Part shown: piece after piece, positions 8,037 through 15,891 of the stretch
Numbering within the stretch: position 1 is the stretch's first letter
How the letters are laid out: each line of letters begins with the position of its first letter
NCBI GenBank assembly: GCA_003246035.1
Contig: QKBP01000094.1
Coordinates: 1-24,618 of the forward strand
Length of the DNA: 24,618 nucleotides
DNA from: Desulfuromonadaceae bacterium
GTDB taxonomy: Bacteria; Desulfobacterota; Desulfuromonadia; Desulfuromonadales; SZUA-401
Reading direction: 5' to 3'
Position numbers and translations under genes: made by a program
The notes under the pieces: model-generated
What the model was told of the DNA's origin: nothing
The model's database searches: none
Seen by the model: only the letters and a program-made list of their open reading frames with translations

Positions 8037-9022
8037 GCCCTCCCCCCTTGGTAGCCGAACACCCGCGGCCGGGTGAGTCGATCAATCAGCGGCGTTGCCG
8101 CGTTCATCAGCAGGATGGCGAATGAAACCCCTTCGGGGTAACCGCCGAAAAGCCGGATCAGGATCGTCAGCACCCCGCAGCCGCAACCGAAGATCAGCAT
8201 CCCCCGCGGCGTCACCGGCGACGTGACCATATCGGTGGCCATGAAGAACGCTCCCAGCAGCATCCCGCCGGTGAGCAGGTGGAACAGCGGGTCGGGGTAG
8301 CGACTCCCGTCGGCCAGCCAGAAGAGCCCGGACATCAAGACCGCCGAACCGAGAAAGGCGCCGGGAATATGCCAGGTGATCACACGACGCCAGAACAAGT
8401 AGCCGGCCCCAAGCAGTAGAGCCAGCGCCGATACCTCTCCGACACTTCCGGACATGGTCCCGAAGAAGTAGCCGGGGTACCCTGCCTGCAGGGCCTCGGG
8501 GAGCTTGCCGGTCAGCATCACCGCGGTTTTCATCTCCCCCAGGGGGGTCGCCGCCGTCACCCCGTCGACCTTGAAGAACAGCTGGCCGGGCGCGCTCCAG
8601 CGGGTCATCTGGACCGGAAAGGAGATCAGCAGCACCACGCGGGCCACCAGGGCCGGGTTAAACGGATTGTGCCCCAAGCCGCCGTAGACCTGCTTGCCGA
8701 TCAGGATGGCAATCACCGCACCGAGCAGCACCATCCACCATGGAGCCGCGGGAGGGAGGTTGAGCGCCAGCAGCACTCCGGTCACCGCGGCGCTGTTGTC
8801 ACGCAGCGACAGCGGTTTTCCCATCACCCGCTGACAGACGGCTTCGCAGGCCAGGCAGCCGCCGACCGCCACGACCAGCAGCACCAGCGCCGACCGCCCG
8901 AAGAGCATCACGGACATGAGCGAAGCCGGCGCCAGGGCAATCAGCACGTCGAGCATGATCCGCTCGGTGGACGCCCCGGAATGGGCATGGGGTGACGATG
9001 AAAGGTAGGGGATTCTTTCCAC
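8033..9022 (-). CDS. rnfD: Rnf complex subunit D (RnfD)
   Basis: Membrane flavoprotein subunit, homologous to NqrB. The open frame continues to 9325, but the extension overlaps rnfC and is low-complexity, unlike any RnfD. The likely start is GTG at 9022, one base past the rnfC stop, with AAGGA about 9 nt upstream; the protein begins VERIPYLSSSPHAHSG and has 329 residues. Multiple membrane helices follow, with GHNPFNPALVARVVLL near 117-132 and GSVGEVSALALLLG typical of the family. The FMN-attachment motif (usually SGAT) reads TAAT at 156-159; the threonine (T159) is kept while Gly is replaced by Ala. Confidence 0.93.
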   Translation of the reverse strand: MERIPYLSSSPHAHSGASTERIMLDVLIALAPASLMSVMLFGRSALVLLVVAVGGCLACEAVCQRVMGKPLSLRDNSAAVTGVLLALNLPPAAPWWMVLLGAVIAILIGKQVYGGLGHNPFNPALVARVVLLISFPVQMTRWSAPGQLFFKVDGVTAATPLGEMKTAVMLTGKLPEALQAGYPGYFFGTMSGSVGEVSALALLLGAGYLFWRRVITWHIPGAFLGSAVLMSGLFWLADGSRYPDPLFHLLTGGMLLGAFFMATDMVTSPVTPRGMLIFGCGCGVLTILIRLFGGYPEGVSFAILLMNAATPLIDRLTRPRVFGYQGGRA

Positions 9023-9023
9023 G

Positions 9024-10340
9024 TCAGGCTTTCCTTCGTTTCGCGATGACGGCCGCCTTGGCGGTCCGGATCGACTGAACCAGCGGTATAGCCGCCGGGC
9101 AATCGTAGGAACAGCAGCCACATTCGATGCAGTCGAGCGCCCCGAGCTCCTCGGCCTGGTCGATGAGCTCCAGGCGGGCGCAGGCAGCGATCGTGGTGGG
9201 GAGCAGATGGGCCGGGCAGTGCTGCACGCAGCGGGCACAGCGGATGCAGGCACTTTCAGGGCGCACGTAGACGTCTTCCTCGCGCAGCACCAGGACCCCC
9301 GAAGTGCCGCGGGTGGCCGGCACATCGAGGTTCAGCAGCGCCATCCCCATCATCGGCCCTCCCATGATCAGCTTGCCGGGGTCTTCGACCATCCCGCCGC
9401 AGAACTCGACCAGGTGCGCCAAGGGGGTGCCGATACGCACCCGCAGGTTCTTCGGCTGACGCACGCCGGGCCCGGTAACGGTCGTGATCCGCTCGATCAG
9501 GGGGAGTCCATGTTTGACCGCCTGGTGCAGTGCGGCCACGGTGCCGACATTCTGCACCACCACCCCCACATCCATCGGCAGCCCCCCGGATGGAACCTCG
9601 CGACCCAGGATCGCCTTGATCAGCTGCTTCTCGGCGCCCTGGGGGTATTTGACCTGCAGGGGAACCACCTCGAGACGCGAATCGCGGCAGGCCCGCCGCA
9701 TCGCCTCGATGGCATCCGGCTTGTTGTTCTCGATCCCGACGAACAGCTGTCGAACACCGAGCAGATTGGCCACCTCTTCGGCGCCCACCACAATTCGCTC
9801 GGGGACTTCGAGCATCAGGCGATGGTCGGCGGTCAGGTACGGCTCGCATTCGACCCCGTTGAGGATCAGGGTGTCGATGGGGCGGTCCTCGGGTGGCATC
9901 AGCTTGACGTGCGCCGGAAAGGTCGCCCCGCCCATGCCGACCACGCCGGCGCTGCGGATACGCTCGAGGGTCTCCTCCCGGCTGAGGGTGGCCGGGGAGA
10001 GTTCGGGGAGGATATCCCCCCAGCGGTCTTCCCCGTCCGGACGCAGGATCGCCGCGGGGAGGTCACGCCCGCTCGGGTGAGGGCGCGACTCGATGGCCAC
10101 GACCTCCCCCGAGGTCGACGCATGCACCGGCACCGAGACGAACCCCTTGGCTCGGCCGAGCACGTCTCCCTTGCCGACCCGGGCTCCCGGCTCGACACAC
10201 GGCTCGGCCGGAGCGCCGATATGCTGGGAGAAATGGATCACCAATTCCTCCGGCAGCGGGCACTCCTCGATCGGCAGGTGCGCACTCCAGTGCTTGTTGT
10301 CCGGCGGATGAACCCCGCCCGGGAATGTCTTCAGAGCCAT
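9024..10340 (-). CDS. rnfC: Rnf complex subunit C (RnfC)
   Basis: Peripheral subunit that binds NAD(H) and FMN, resembling fused NuoF/NqrA modules. It has 438 residues. GGVHPPDNK opens the protein, and the glycine-rich GVVGMGGATFPAHVKL segment and NGVECEPYLTADHRLM motif mark the nucleotide/flavin core. Two C-terminal [4Fe-4S] motifs, CIRCARCVQHCP from 365 and CIECGCCSYDCP from 404, pass electrons to the rest of the complex. It lies 24 bp after rnfB and 1 bp before rnfD. Confidence 0.97.
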   Translation of the reverse strand: MALKTFPGGVHPPDNKHWSAHLPIEECPLPEELVIHFSQHIGAPAEPCVEPGARVGKGDVLGRAKGFVSVPVHASTSGEVVAIESRPHPSGRDLPAAILRPDGEDRWGDILPELSPATLSREETLERIRSAGVVGMGGATFPAHVKLMPPEDRPIDTLILNGVECEPYLTADHRLMLEVPERIVVGAEEVANLLGVRQLFVGIENNKPDAIEAMRRACRDSRLEVVPLQVKYPQGAEKQLIKAILGREVPSGGLPMDVGVVVQNVGTVAALHQAVKHGLPLIERITTVTGPGVRQPKNLRVRIGTPLAHLVEFCGGMVEDPGKLIMGGPMMGMALLNLDVPATRGTSGVLVLREEDVYVRPESACIRCARCVQHCPAHLLPTTIAACARLELIDQAEELGALDCIECGCCSYDCPAAIPLVQSIRTAKAAVIAKRRKA

Positions 10341-10364
10341 AACAGCGAATCCTGACCAGGGGTC

Positions 10365-11222
10365 CTACGCGACCGCACTGGCCTTTTCCTTCGGCAGCGC
10401 CTCTTCATGGGGGACCGTTGCGGAGTAATCGACGATGCAGTGGGTCGGGCAGCGGGGAAGGGCGTCCGCAGCCTGTTCATCGTGCTCGTACAGAACCCGC
10501 GCCAGGTTCTCCTCGATGGTGTAGGCTTCCGGCACGGTCTTCTGGCAGATGCGGCAGGCGATACACCCGACCTTGCAGTTCTTGCGCACCACCGCCCCCT
10601 TGTCGTGACTGTTACACAACACGTGGACGGTGGACGACTTCGGAGTCATGGCGATCACGTTGCGCGGACAGACGGGCACGCACTTGCGACAACCGGTGCA
10701 CTTGTCGCGGTCGATGACCGCCAGGCCGTCGGGGGTCATTGAAATCGCCGCGAACGGGCAGGCTCGCTCGCAGCTCCCGAGGCCGAGGCAACCGCCGGCG
10801 CAGAGCTTCGGTCCGTCGGCAACCTTCTGTGCGGCGTTGCAGTCCGTCAGGCCGAGATAACGGTACTTGAACTTGGCCAGTCGGTTGTCCCCCTGGCAGA
10901 GAACCACGGCGAGCTCGGGGTCTTGCACCTTGGCTTCGACCCCCATGATGTGCGCAATCTTGACCACCGCCTCGGTACCGCTGGCGGGGCACAGGTGCGG
11001 CTCGACCTCGCCGGCCACCACGGCTCGGGCGAACGCCCCGCAGCCAGGATACCCACACGCACCGCAGTTGGCTCCGGACAGGACATCCAGGATCGCCTCT
11101 TCGCGCGGATCGACCGTCACGGCGAACTTCCGCGCCGCAAACCCGAGTGCCAAGGCCGCACACAAGCCGATCCCGGCCAGGCTCAGAACGGCGGCTATCA
11201 TCGCCATACCTTCGGACATCAT
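10365..11222 (-). CDS. rnfB: Rnf complex subunit B (RnfB), ferredoxin-type
   Basis: Iron-sulfur subunit that takes electrons from reduced ferredoxin. Its 285 residues have an N-terminal membrane helix (about 6-30), then the family [4Fe-4S] motif NCGACGYPGC with C53, C56, C61 and C78, then a double ferredoxin (C141-C155 region and C175-C185), and a further cysteine set near 216-226 and 258-262. The rich cysteine content fits RnfB of anaerobes with extra clusters. Ten bp separate it from rnfA. Confidence 0.97.
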   Translation of the reverse strand: MMSEGMAMIAAVLSLAGIGLCAALALGFAARKFAVTVDPREEAILDVLSGANCGACGYPGCGAFARAVVAGEVEPHLCPASGTEAVVKIAHIMGVEAKVQDPELAVVLCQGDNRLAKFKYRYLGLTDCNAAQKVADGPKLCAGGCLGLGSCERACPFAAISMTPDGLAVIDRDKCTGCRKCVPVCPRNVIAMTPKSSTVHVLCNSHDKGAVVRKNCKVGCIACRICQKTVPEAYTIEENLARVLYEHDEQAADALPRCPTHCIVDYSATVPHEEALPKEKASAVA

Positions 11223-11232
11223 CGCGTACTAC

Positions 11233-11814
11233 CTACCCTTTGACCAGGCCCGCAAAGCCCATAAACGCCAGCGACAGCAGACCGGCCGTGACCAGCGCGA
11301 TCGCGGTGCCGCGGAACGCCCCGGGGACGGGAGCCAGGTCGATGCGCTCGCGCAGACCGGCAAACAGGACCATGGCGAGGGTGAACCCGATGGCCGCTCC
11401 CATCGCAAAGACGATGCTTTCGACAAACGTGTATTCCTTCTGGATGTTCAGGACCGCCAGGCCGAGAACGGCGCAGTTGGTGGTAATCAGCGGCAGGAAG
11501 ATCCCCAGCGACTGGTAGAGCACCGGGGAGGTCTTTTGGATGATCATCTCGACCAGCTGCACCAGCGAGGCGATCACCAGAATGAACGCGATCGTCTGCA
11601 GGTATTCCAGGCCGAAGGGAATCAGCACGAGGTATTGAATGAACCAGGTCACCACCGCGGCGATGGTCATGACGAACGTCACCGCCATCCCCATGCCGAG
11701 AGCTGTATCGACCTTCTTGGAGACCCCCAGAAAGGGGCAGATACCGAGGAAGCGGGCGAGGACGAAGTTGTTGACGAATACCGCGCTCGCCATTATCAGG
11801 AGCAGATCTGTCAT
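11233..11814 (-). CDS. rnfA: Rnf complex subunit A (RnfA)
   Basis: Integral membrane subunit paired with RnfE in the core of the Rnf pump. It has 193 residues and six hydrophobic helices. [20 protein letters not shown] near 14-33 and [17 protein letters not shown] near 94-110 carry the conserved cysteines. It is the first gene of rnfABCDGE, the Rhodobacter/E. coli order rather than the clostridial CDGEAB order. The ATG at 11814 lacks an obvious ribosome site (only a weak purine context), which could limit expression or mean that a leader structure matters. Confidence 0.96.
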   Translation of the reverse strand: MTDLLLIMASAVFVNNFVLARFLGICPFLGVSKKVDTALGMGMAVTFVMTIAAVVTWFIQYLVLIPFGLEYLQTIAFILVIASLVQLVEMIIQKTSPVLYQSLGIFLPLITTNCAVLGLAVLNIQKEYTFVESIVFAMGAAIGFTLAMVLFAGLRERIDLAPVPGAFRGTAIALVTAGLLSLAFMGFAGLVKG

Positions 11815-11842
11815 AGATACTGTACCGAATCGCCTTGCGTAA

Positions 11843-11858
11843 AATGGTCAGACCAATT
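11843..11858. promoter_or_regulatory. GntR (FadR-subfamily) type operator at the rnf start site
   Basis: A perfect palindrome TGGTC-A-GACCA (11845-11855), flanked by AA and AT, sits where rnf transcription should start (near 11853). The form TGGTnnnACCA is the classic core bound by FadR-subfamily GntR regulators such as PdhR, LldR and FadR (established knowledge). Its position right after the -10 suggests repression. The regulator gene is not in the window. Confidence 0.6.
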
Positions 11859-11859
11859 T

Positions 11860-11888
11860 TTATAAACCACTTTACCCGCCCGTGTCAA
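11860..11888 (-). promoter_or_regulatory. Sigma70-type promoter of the rnf operon
   Basis: On the minus strand, TTGACA (11883-11888) and TTATAA (11860-11865) are 17 bp apart, close to consensus. The leader to rnfA is about 40 nt. It stands back to back with the hemL promoter; the two -35 boxes are only 14 bp apart. Confidence 0.75.
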
Positions 11889-11901
11889 ACACTTCCCCGC
11901 C

Positions 11902-11931
11902 TTGACTAATCCCGCGGGGCTATGCTAATTC
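11902..11931 (+). promoter_or_regulatory. Promoter of hemL (extended -10)
   Basis: TTGACT at 11902-11907 is followed 18 bp later by TAATTC (11926-11931) with an upstream TG, i.e. an extended -10 reading TGCTAATTC. The same TATGCTAA context recurs in the atp promoter, so it may be a local preference of this genome. Start expected near 11938. Confidence 0.5.
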
Positions 11932-11995
11932 AGGCCCGATCTTGCGAGGCTTTTCGCCCGCGACACTGAACCCATAACAGAGGGGCCATGACACC

Positions 11996-13279
11996 ATGAA
12001 TCACCAGAATTCGGATAGCCTTTTCGCCCGTGCACAGAAATTCATCCCCGGGGGCGTCAACAGCCCGGTCAGAGCCTTCAAGTCGGTCGGCTGCAATCCA
12101 CTGTTTATTACCCGCGCCGAGGGATCGAAAATCTTTGATGCAGACGGTCAGGGCTATATCGATTACGTCGGCTCCTGGGGACCGATGATTCTCGGCCACT
12201 GCCACCCGAAGATCGTCGAGGCGATTCAGGAAGCCGCTCGCGACGGCGCCTCGTACGGCGCTCCGACTGAAAAGGAGATCGTCCTGGCGGAGATGGTCTG
12301 CGAGGCCTACCCGAACATCGAAATGGTGCGCATGGTCTCCTCGGGGACCGAGGCCACCATGAGTGCCATCCGCCTGGCCCGAGGCTACACCGGTCGCGAC
12401 AAGATCCTCAAGTTCGACGGCTGTTACCACGGCCATGCCGACTCGTTGCTGGTCAAGGCCGGCTCCGGGGCGGCGACCTTCGGGGTCCCGACTTCGCCGG
12501 GCGTCCCCGAGGACTTCGCCAAGCATACCCTGACCGCTACCTACAACGACCTCGACGAGGTCAAACAGATGGCGGCCGCCAACAAGGGTGAGATCGCCTG
12601 CATCATCCTCGAGCCGATCGCCGGCAATATGGGCTGCGTTGCGCCCAAGCCGGGCTTCCTCGAGGGGCTGCGCGCGCTCTGCGACGCCGAGGGGATCATA
12701 CTGATCATCGACGAGGTCATGACCGGCTTCCGCGTCGCCTACGGCGGCGCCCAGGAGCGCTTCGGCGTACGTGGCGATCTGGTCTGTCTCGGCAAGATCA
12801 TCGGCGGCGGCCTGCCGGTAGGCGCCTTCGGCGGCAAGCGTGAGATCATGGAGAAACTCTCGCCGGTCGGCGGCGTCTACCAGGCCGGCACCCTCTCCGG
12901 CAACCCCCTGGCCATGAGCGCAGGGATCGCCACGCTCTCCCTGCTCAAGGAAGAGGGCTTCTACGACATCATCGAGGAGAAGAGCGCCTACCTCTGCAAG
13001 GGGCTCGCCGAAGAGGCGAAGGCGGCCGGCGTGCCGACCTCGCTGCAGCGGGTCGGCGGGATGTTCTGCACCTACTTCCAGGCGAAGGAGGTGTTCAACT
13101 TCGCCGACGTCGCGTCGGAGACTCCGGCGATCTTCGCTACCTTCTTCCGCGCTATGCTCGAAGAGGGGATCAACCTTGCCCCCAGCCAGTACGAAGCCGG
13201 TTTCATGAGCGCTGCACACTCCACCGCGGATCTCGACGCCACCATCGCGGCCGCCCGCAAGGCATTCCGGGCCCTTTAG
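11996..13279 (+). CDS. hemL: Glutamate-1-semialdehyde 2,1-aminomutase (HemL)
   Basis: PLP enzyme that converts glutamate-1-semialdehyde to 5-aminolevulinate, the committed precursor of heme, siroheme and cobalamin in the C5 pathway; cytoplasmic. The 427 residues are full length. [13 protein letters not shown] at 17-29, [17 protein letters not shown] at 114-130 and the PLP lysine K267 in [17 protein letters not shown] are all present. GAGGGG lies before ATG 11996. The gene is monocistronic: its own promoter, divergent from rnf, and a strong terminator. High heme demand fits an organism rich in multiheme cytochromes. Confidence 0.97.
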   Translation: MNHQNSDSLFARAQKFIPGGVNSPVRAFKSVGCNPLFITRAEGSKIFDADGQGYIDYVGSWGPMILGHCHPKIVEAIQEAARDGASYGAPTEKEIVLAEMVCEAYPNIEMVRMVSSGTEATMSAIRLARGYTGRDKILKFDGCYHGHADSLLVKAGSGAATFGVPTSPGVPEDFAKHTLTATYNDLDEVKQMAAANKGEIACIILEPIAGNMGCVAPKPGFLEGLRALCDAEGIILIIDEVMTGFRVAYGGAQERFGVRGDLVCLGKIIGGGLPVGAFGGKREIMEKLSPVGGVYQAGTLSGNPLAMSAGIATLSLLKEEGFYDIIEEKSAYLCKGLAEEAKAAGVPTSLQRVGGMFCTYFQAKEVFNFADVASETPAIFATFFRAMLEEGINLAPSQYEAGFMSAAHSTADLDATIAAARKAFRAL

Positions 13280-13305
13280 CCGGACGACCGACTCCCTGCC
13301 GACAC

Positions 13306-13336
13306 AAGCCCGGACCGCTCACGGTCCGGGCTTTTT
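13306..13336 (+). terminator. Rho-independent terminator of hemL
   Basis: A 12-bp GC-rich stem (AAGCCCGGACCG/CGGTCCGGGCTT) with loop CTCA runs directly into TTTTT. It starts 27 bp after the hemL stop. A second short inverted repeat (CCGAGCC/GGCTCGG, 13341-13357) follows without a T-run. Confidence 0.92.
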
Positions 13337-13365
13337 AGTGCCGAGCCCACGGCTCGGTAATGGGA

Positions 13366-13394
13366 TTGACTCCCCTTTCTCTTTTGCCTATCTT
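13366..13394 (+). promoter_or_regulatory. Promoter of the PilZ gene, with an inverted repeat at the start site
   Basis: TTGACT (13366-13371) and TATCTT (13389-13394) are 17 bp apart. The predicted start near 13401 falls inside a perfect 7-bp inverted repeat, GCAGGGC-ACCTC-GCCCTGC (13399-13417), which could be an operator or a leader hairpin. Confidence 0.55.
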
Positions 13395-13439
13395 CAGCGC
13401 AGGGCACCTCGCCCTGCATCTCCAATTAAAGAGTCGTAC

Positions 13440-14159
13440 ATGACCAACTTCCCGGGGCGCATACTGCTGGTCGACAGCAACACAATGCTGCTCAACCTGC
13501 AGAAAAACTATTTCTCTCGACAGCGCATCAACGTCGCCAGCGCCCAGTCCGCCGCCGAAGCCCTCAAGCTTCTGCCGGCCCTCCAGCCTCAAGTCGTGAT
13601 TCTCGCCTACGAACTGAAGGATCGCGACGGAGCCGCGTGCTGCCAGGAGATCAAACGACACCCCCAGTTTCACACTACCCCGGTCCTGCTGCTGGCCCCG
13701 AATGACCAGCAAGCCATCGACCGCTGCTGGGAATCGGGCTGCGACGGTGTGCTGGTGCGCCCCCTGCATCGTCGGGAGCTTGCCCACGTCACCCAGAATT
13801 TCATCAACCTCTCCCTGCGCGCCGCACCACGTATCGACACCCGTGTCTTGGTCCGTTTCGGCTCCAACGGCGACCTCGACCGTCACGACTTTACCGTCAA
13901 CCTGAGCTCCGGGGGGCTCTACCTAGCCACCAGCCAGGAGTTTACCTCCGGCGATGAGCTCAAGCTTGAATTCCTGCTTCCGGATTGCGAAGAACCTCTT
14001 CTCTGCTGCGGCCGGATCGCCTGGATCAACCAGGGCGAGAAACGACGTCGAAAAGATCTCGACGACGGCGTCGGCATCGAATTCATCGCGCTTGCCAAGG
14101 AAAAACGCCTCGCCCTTCAAAAGTTTGTCTTGAAATCCTTACGATCCGGGCACAGCTGA
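13440..14159 (+). CDS. PilZ-domain protein with a degenerate receiver domain
   Basis: Likely c-di-GMP-binding protein of 239 residues starting MTNFPGRILLVDSN at ATG 13440; the frame opens further upstream, but that part overlaps the promoter and terminator. Residues 5-120 resemble a response-regulator receiver, but the phosphoacceptor Asp is Ala (A56 in VVILAYELK) and the usual Lys-Pro is Arg-Pro, so normal phosphorylation is unlikely. Residues 127-235 form a PilZ domain with both c-di-GMP motifs: RIDTR (RxxxR) and NLSSGG (NxSxxG). The ribosome site is weak (AAAGAG). Single gene between hemL and a membrane-protein gene. The output could be motility, pili or exopolysaccharide; nothing nearby decides. 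Confidence 0.85.
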   Translation: MTNFPGRILLVDSNTMLLNLQKNYFSRQRINVASAQSAAEALKLLPALQPQVVILAYELKDRDGAACCQEIKRHPQFHTTPVLLLAPNDQQAIDRCWESGCDGVLVRPLHRRELAHVTQNFINLSLRAAPRIDTRVLVRFGSNGDLDRHDFTVNLSSGGLYLATSQEFTSGDELKLEFLLPDCEEPLLCCGRIAWINQGEKRRRKDLDDGVGIEFIALAKEKRLALQKFVLKSLRSGHS

Positions 14160-14163
14160 CGAT

Positions 14164-14190
14164 TGATCAGAAACTCCCATTTCCTAATGA
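14164..14190 (+). promoter_or_regulatory. Possible weak promoter before the membrane-anchored protein and trmJ
   Basis: TTGATC and TAATGA are separated by about 16 bp in the 68-bp gap after the PilZ gene. A tandem ATGATGT repeat follows (14191-14204). Both elements are imperfect, and read-through from the PilZ promoter is an alternative. Confidence 0.3.
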
Positions 14191-14227
14191 ATGATGTATG
14201 ATGTAATTGGCTGAGAAAGGAGGCTCT

Positions 14228-14731
14228 ATGGCCCTGTTTGTCTCCCTGTTGTGTGTCATCGCTGGAATCTGGCTACTCCTGCAGTTTGCCCCCCAGGTCT
14301 ATCTCTCGGTGCTGATCGAAGATGCCGATCACGTCCGTGGCTACCTGAAGGTCTCCGTGACCCTGCAGAATACCTCGCGAGCCCGCATCGGCAAACATAC
14401 CGTCCTGCTCCAGGGGCTGGCCTACGGCACCGAAAAGGCCCTGCTCCTGCCGGAGAACGTTCCGTTCAGAACCTCCTCGGTGCGCTCCGGGGAAGAGCCC
14501 CTCGAATGGCACGAACCGCGTGAGATCTTCAAGGACCTCGCCTACCTCTTTCCCGGCGAGTCCGTGACCAGTGATTGCCTGGTTCCTCTCCCCGAGAAGG
14601 CGGCACTGGTTCATGTCGGCGTACAGTTTAATGCCAGCCAGGGACCCGTCGAAGCCCTCATCAGCCGCTTCTTCGCCCTCAACCACAGCTGGGAGTCCGC
14701 CGCCATATTCCTGGCCGACGAGAGCGCCTGA
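14228..14731 (+). CDS. Membrane-anchored protein of unknown function
   Basis: Not recognised. From ATG 14228, preceded by AAAGGAGG, it has 167 residues; an in-frame codon 21 nt upstream lacks a ribosome site. Residues 2-24 form one hydrophobic helix (ALFVSLLCVIAGIWLLLQFAP), probably an uncleaved anchor. The rest looks like a soluble beta-rich domain with phrases such as VSVTLQNTSRARIGKHTVLL and LFPGESVTSDCLVPLPE, recalling immunoglobulin-like or LEA14/FixG-type folds outside the membrane (impression only). It ends 6 bp before trmJ, so the two are probably co-transcribed. Confidence 0.8.
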   Translation: MALFVSLLCVIAGIWLLLQFAPQVYLSVLIEDADHVRGYLKVSVTLQNTSRARIGKHTVLLQGLAYGTEKALLLPENVPFRTSSVRSGEEPLEWHEPREIFKDLAYLFPGESVTSDCLVPLPEKAALVHVGVQFNASQGPVEALISRFFALNHSWESAAIFLADESA

Positions 14732-14737
14732 CGTCCC

Positions 14738-15469
14738 ATGACTCAGCTCACCGTCGTTCTTGTCGAGCCGCAGGTTCCGGCAAACATCGGCATGGTCTGC
14801 CGGGCCATGGCCAACTTCGACATCAACTCGCTGCGCCTCGTCAACCCCTGCAACCATCTCGACCCGCTCGCCTACCGTCTGGCCGTCGGAGCCATCCCCC
14901 TGCTGGAGAGCTGTGAAGTCTACTCCTCACTCGAGGCCGCGCTGGCGGACCAGCACAGCAGCCTCGCCGCCACCCGCCGCAGCGGTCGTTTCCGGGGAGA
15001 ACTGCAGCCGCTCTCCGAGTTTGCTGTACACCAGGCGCCACGTTATGCCGGGCAGCGCCTCGCCCTGGTCTTCGGCCGGGAAGACTCCGGGCTGACCCTC
15101 GACGAGGTCGCCCTGTGCCAGCATGCGGTCACCGTCACGACGTCGGTTCAGCAGGGTTCCCTCAACCTGGCCCAGGCCGTCCTGCTTTTTCTCTACGAAT
15201 TGACCCGTCAGCCCGCTGAGACTCCCTTGCCCAAGGCCCGCCCGACTCACGCCGACAACGAGCAGCTTTGTACCCTGGTTTCGGAGCTCCTCGACCGAAT
15301 CGGCTTCCTCAACCCTCAGCGCCCCGACGCGGTGCTCCACCCCCTGCGCCGCCTGCTGACTCGAGCCGATCCCGACCGCGACGAGCTCAACCTGCTGCGC
15401 GGCATGTTCAGCCAGCTGGCAGCCAGCGCGAACGCCTGGCCCGGAAAGCGGCGGGGCAGCACCGACTGA
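14738..15469 (+). CDS. trmJ: tRNA (cytidine/uridine-2'-O-)-methyltransferase TrmJ-like
   Basis: SPOUT-class methyltransferase that adds a 2'-O-methyl group at position 32 of some tRNAs, using SAM; cytoplasmic. It has 243 residues, as E. coli TrmJ does. The three SpoU motifs are clear: VEPQVPANIGMVCRAMANF (motif 1), LALVFGREDSGLT (motif 2) and QGSLNLAQAVLLFLYEL (motif 3, the knot). The C-terminal 75 residues form the family's helical extension. The ribosome site is poor, so translation is probably coupled to the upstream gene. No terminator is visible after it. Confidence 0.93.
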   Translation: MTQLTVVLVEPQVPANIGMVCRAMANFDINSLRLVNPCNHLDPLAYRLAVGAIPLLESCEVYSSLEAALADQHSSLAATRRSGRFRGELQPLSEFAVHQAPRYAGQRLALVFGREDSGLTLDEVALCQHAVTVTTSVQQGSLNLAQAVLLFLYELTRQPAETPLPKARPTHADNEQLCTLVSELLDRIGFLNPQRPDAVLHPLRRLLTRADPDRDELNLLRGMFSQLAASANAWPGKRRGSTD

Positions 15470-15565
15470 GGGGCACGGAGAAGCCCGATATCAGAACAAC
15501 AGACTACCGCCCGCGAAAGTCCGACACCCCTCCCTGGCGCCCTGCCGAGGAGCGCAAAAAGCCGG

Positions 15566-15594
15566 TTGACACGACATGGGCCCTATGCTAAGTA
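15566..15594 (+). promoter_or_regulatory. Promoter of the atpZIBE operon
   Basis: TTGACA (15566-15571) and TAAGTA (15589-15594) are 17 bp apart, with TG one base before the -10 (extended -10). Start expected near 15601, giving a leader of about 39 nt. Confidence 0.65.
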
Positions 15595-15609
15595 TTCACG
15601 GCTGAAAAT

Positions 15610-15626
15610 GTGTATGCTGTATACAC
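15610..15626. promoter_or_regulatory. Inverted repeat in the atp leader
   Basis: GTGTAT-GCTGT-ATACAC is a perfect 6-bp inverted repeat with a 5-bp spacer, just after the predicted start site and 13 bp before the atpZ start. A similar RCTGTATAC core occurs upstream of the nuo promoter (6695-6703, minus strand). Candidate operator; the binding protein is unknown. Confidence 0.4.
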
Positions 15627-15639
15627 AAAAGTGGGATGG

Positions 15640-15891
15640 ATGAGCGAGGAACGACGGCAACTCTTCAAAACCCTCGGCTTCCTCTCCAGTGTCGGTATCT
15701 CGATGGTCGTCTCAACCTTTATCGGGTTGGCCATGGGCTACTACCTGGACAGGTGGCTCGACACCTCTCCCTGGCTGACCCTGATTTTTCTGGTGCTGGG
15801 GATCATCTCGGGTTTCCGCAACATCTTCATCCTGACCAAGAGAGAGCTGATAAGACAGCAGCGTGAGTCGGAGGACAATGACCAAGGATGA
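15640..15891 (+). CDS. atpZ: AtpZ-type F0F1 ATPase accessory protein
   Basis: Small membrane protein of the ATPase_gene1/AtpZ group found at the head of many atp operons. AtpZ/AtpI are linked to c-ring assembly or cation handling (family knowledge). From ATG 15640 it has 83 residues: two hydrophobic helices (about 10-32 and 44-62) and a charged tail. FIGLAMGYYLDRWLDTSPW is typical. An in-frame GTG at 15610 would lengthen it but lies in the leader palindrome and has no ribosome site. It overlaps atpI by 14 nt. Confidence 0.85.
   Translation: MSEERRQLFKTLGFLSSVGISMVVSTFIGLAMGYYLDRWLDTSPWLTLIFLVLGIISGFRNIFILTKRELIRQQRESEDNDQG

Noticed and set aside
9023..9325. N-terminal extension of RnfD
   Set aside because: The frame is open but overlaps rnfC and has low-complexity sequence. 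GTG 9022 with a proper ribosome site gives the normal RnfD length.
9207..10355. Long plus-strand frame opposite rnfC
   Set aside because: His/Asp/Gly/Arg-rich antisense shadow; rnfC motifs are unmistakable on the other strand.
11930..13219. Long minus-strand frame opposite hemL
   Set aside because: Shadow of hemL; it also runs through the hemL promoter region without its own start signals.
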